Source of the DNA: Arthrobacter agilis
GTDB lineage: Bacteria; Actinomycetota; Actinomycetes; Actinomycetales; Micrococcaceae
Direction: 5' to 3'
Assembly (NCBI RefSeq): GCF_030816075.1
Contig: NZ_JAUSXO010000001.1
Location: 3,162,001-3,226,000, forward strand
Length of the DNA stretch: 64,000 nucleotides
Below the pieces are notes generated by a model, which made no database searches, was not told where the DNA came from, and saw only the letters and a list, made by a program, of their open reading frames with translations. Each line of letters opens with the position of its first letter. Position 1 is the first letter of the stretch. The position numbers and the translations under genes are program-made. This document shows positions 62,339-64,000 of the stretch, piece by piece.

Positions 62339-63595
62339 CTACGCGTTGCTCGATCTGGGCGCCCCCATGCCGGGGTCCACCCTGTACGGGCCGGCGGCCG
62401 ACGGCCGGATGTCGAAGTCGAAGATCGCGGTGGGGAGGTAGACCGTCGAGCAGGAGTTGGGGATGTCCACCACGCCGGAGAGCCTCCCCTCGATGGGTGC
62501 CGAACCCAGGAGCAGGTAGGCCTGCTCGGGGCTGTAGCCGAACTTCGTGAGGTAGGCGATCGCGTGCAGGCAGGCCCGCTGGTAGGACAGGTGCGAGTCG
62601 AGGTAGTGCTGCTTGCCGTCCAGGGTCACGGACGTGCCGGAGAAGGCGATCCACTCGCTGTACCGGGGGTCCACGATGCCGGGCATGAAGATGGCGTTCT
62701 CGCTCACCCCGTAGGTGTCCATGCCACCCTTGATGACATCGACCCGCAGGTCGATGAAACCACCCATCTCGATGGCCCCGCAGAAGGTGATCTCGCCGTC
62801 CCCCTGGGAGAAGTGCAGGTCGCCCAGGGACAGATTCGCGCCGTCCACGAACACCGGGTAGAAGATCCGCGAACCCTTCGACAGGTTCTTGATGTCCTGG
62901 TTGCCGCCGTTCTCCCGGGGTGGCGCCGTACGGGCGGCCTCCGCGGCCACCCGGTCGAAGTCGGATGCAGCCAGGCTTCCGAGGACGGCGTGTTCGGCCT
63001 CCGGTGGCAACGCGAGAGGCGGTACCCGGTGGGGATCGGTGGCGATCAGGTCTCCCTCGCGCTTGTTCCACTTCGCCAGCAGCCCCGCCGACGGCGCCGT
63101 GCCCATCAGGCCCGGGTGGATGAGCCCGACGTAGGACACCTCCGGCACATGCCGCGACGTCGCCACCTGCCCGGTGAAATCCCAGATGGCCTTGTAGGCG
63201 TCGGGGAACTGATCGGTCAGGAAACCGCCGCCGTTGTTCCGGGAGAAGATGCCCGTATATCCCCAGCCCTGCCCTGCCAGCGGGCCCGAGTCCTCCTGCG
63301 GGATGGGACCGACGTCGAGGATATCCACCACGAGGAGATCGCCGGGTTTCGCTCCTTCGACGGCGAAGGGACCGCTGAGCTTGTGGACGGTGAGCAAGGG
63401 AGCGTTGAGGATGTCGTCCGCGGAATCGTCGTTGACGATCGCCCCGTCGAACCATTCACGGCAGTGGACCCTGAAGGAATCGCCCGGCCTGACGGTCGCC
63501 ACCGGGGGGATCTCGGGGTGCCATCGATTGTGTCCGACTTTCTCCTGGTCCTCGAATTTCCTGGTCGAATCGAGCGGGAATATGACGTCAGGCAT
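62339..63595 (-). CDS. fmdA: Formamidase / acetamidase
   Basis: A 418-residue amidase of the FmdA/AmdA family. Motifs include VATVRPGDSFRVHCREWFDG, VDILDVGPIPQEDSG, GWGYTGIFSRNNGGGFLTD, LIHPGLMGTAPS and GDLHFSQGDGEITFCGAIEM, followed by YLTKFGYSPEQAYLLLGSAP. It hydrolyses formamide to formate and ammonia. It lies downstream of an FmdB-type protein, the usual pair, and belongs to the amine/amide utilisation region. Confidence 0.95.
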   Translation of the reverse strand: MPDVIFPLDSTRKFEDQEKVGHNRWHPEIPPVATVRPGDSFRVHCREWFDGAIVNDDSADDILNAPLLTVHKLSGPFAVEGAKPGDLLVVDILDVGPIPQEDSGPLAGQGWGYTGIFSRNNGGGFLTDQFPDAYKAIWDFTGQVATSRHVPEVSYVGLIHPGLMGTAPSAGLLAKWNKREGDLIATDPHRVPPLALPPEAEHAVLGSLAASDFDRVAAEAARTAPPRENGGNQDIKNLSKGSRIFYPVFVDGANLSLGDLHFSQGDGEITFCGAIEMGGFIDLRVDVIKGGMDTYGVSENAIFMPGIVDPRYSEWIAFSGTSVTLDGKQHYLDSHLSYQRACLHAIAYLTKFGYSPEQAYLLLGSAPIEGRLSGVVDIPNSCSTVYLPTAIFDFDIRPSAAGPYRVDPGMGAPRSSNA

Positions 63596-63630
63596 TTCAT
63601 CTCCTTTGATGATTGTCGCCGTACCGCGGA

Positions 63631-63921
63631 TCAGGGCCGCGGCAGTTTTCTGTGGAGCGGATTGGACGAGAAGGGCTGGGTCCTCGGTGCCCCCGCCGAC
63701 GGGAGCGGGCCGGAGACGACCTGCGGTTCCGATGCGCTCCGGTGGGTCGCATCGATCAGTTGGAACGCTGCCGTTCCCGTCCTGGCGAGATGCGGGGCGG
63801 TGAACCTCCGCCGGGCCGGCTCACCGCAGGTGGGGCAGGCGTCCACCCCGGGTGCCGCCCCCATGGCGCGGACCACCTCGAAGACATCGCACCGGGGGCA
63901 GCGATACTCGTAGATCGGCAT
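63631..63921 (-). CDS. fmdB: FmdB family zinc-ribbon protein
   Basis: A 96-residue protein with two CxxC knuckles (Cys8/Cys11 and Cys29/Cys32) in MPIYEYRCPRC and DACPTCGEPARRRF. The long C-terminal tail (GTAAFQLIDATHRSASEP) is not conserved. FmdB proteins sit next to fmdA and are thought to regulate or assist it. The start of fmdA is 35 bases downstream, so they are one operon. Confidence 0.88.
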   Translation of the reverse strand: MPIYEYRCPRCDVFEVVRAMGAAPGVDACPTCGEPARRRFTAPHLARTGTAAFQLIDATHRSASEPQVVSGPLPSAGAPRTQPFSSNPLHRKLPRP

Positions 63922-63940
63922 TCAGTGGACCCTCTTTCCG

Positions 63941-64000
63941 CTAGTCGACGATCAGGCGGGCGAGACCGCAACGCCCTCCCGCGAGGACGCATCGCCACGC
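63941..64000 (-). CDS. C-terminal end of an unidentified gene
   Basis: On the minus strand the last 19 codons before a TAG read GGRCGLARLIVD at the end. This is probably the 3' end of a gene just outside the window and upstream of fmdB in the same operon. Nothing more can be said. Confidence 0.3.
   Translation of the reverse strand, partial: AWRCVLAGGRCGLARLIVD

Overview
The window is high-GC DNA with dense, short-spaced genes, GTG/TTG starts and actinobacterial gene families. These include a long GAPDH with an N-terminal extension, a ChvE/MmsAB sugar importer, DUF3105 and DUF305 proteins, a CGNR regulator and homodimeric AceE. It most resembles an Arthrobacter-like member of the Micrococcaceae; that placement is inferred from gene content, not from a marker gene.

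Layout. 0-13.6 kb is mostly housekeeping or general genes: the end of a DHA2-type MFS exporter, a GNAT acetyltransferase, a TetR regulator with an alpha/beta hydrolase and a clear dyad operator, release factor 3 (prfC), a TPM-domain lipoprotein, a DSD1/D-threonine aldolase-like enzyme, a copper block (DUF305, CsoR operator, csoR-copZ-copA), a DHFR-fold reductase and a long-form GAPDH.

13.7-39.3 kb is a large purine/ureide and glyoxylate catabolic island. It encodes an NCS1 permease and an Asp/Glu-racemase-family protein, glutamate dehydrogenase, a peroxiredoxin, and an operon hyi-glxR-gcl-glycerate kinase-allB. A second operon holds malic enzyme, malate synthase, a CitE-like protein (DUF6986) and allE. 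An IclR regulator, a xanthine/uracil-type permease, and OHCU decarboxylase, HIU hydrolase and uricase follow. Next come a small unknown ORF, aceE, a lipoyl-less E2-like protein and an SDR. By eye I find a recurring 16-bp element (core GRAA-N6-TTYC) in seven promoter regions of this island, including that of aceE. The simplest reading is one IclR (AllR-like) regulon. Urate would go to allantoin and on to glyoxylate. Glyoxylate would then go either to glycerate (gcl, glxR, glycerate kinase) or through a dicarboxylic-acid cycle (malate synthase, malic enzyme, pyruvate dehydrogenase).

39.4-55.3 kb is mixed: a beta-propeller lipoprotein, a Cds1-like PLP enzyme, an FAD monooxygenase, an EamA exporter divergent from a CGNR regulator, a ChvE-MmsA-MmsB sugar ABC importer, an AAA+ ATPase, membrane proteins, a truncated TetR remnant and two MFS transporters.

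55.4-64 kb looks like an amine/amide utilisation region. It has a heme-dependent oxidative N-demethylase-like protein (DUF3445), a PDR/VanB-type reductase, a DmmA-family protein and an APC permease. These diverge from a FadR/GntR regulator co-translated with a soluble Cache-domain protein. A DNA alkylation repair protein, formamidase (fmdA) and an FmdB zinc-ribbon protein follow. I saw no tRNA, rRNA, CRISPR array or insertion sequence.
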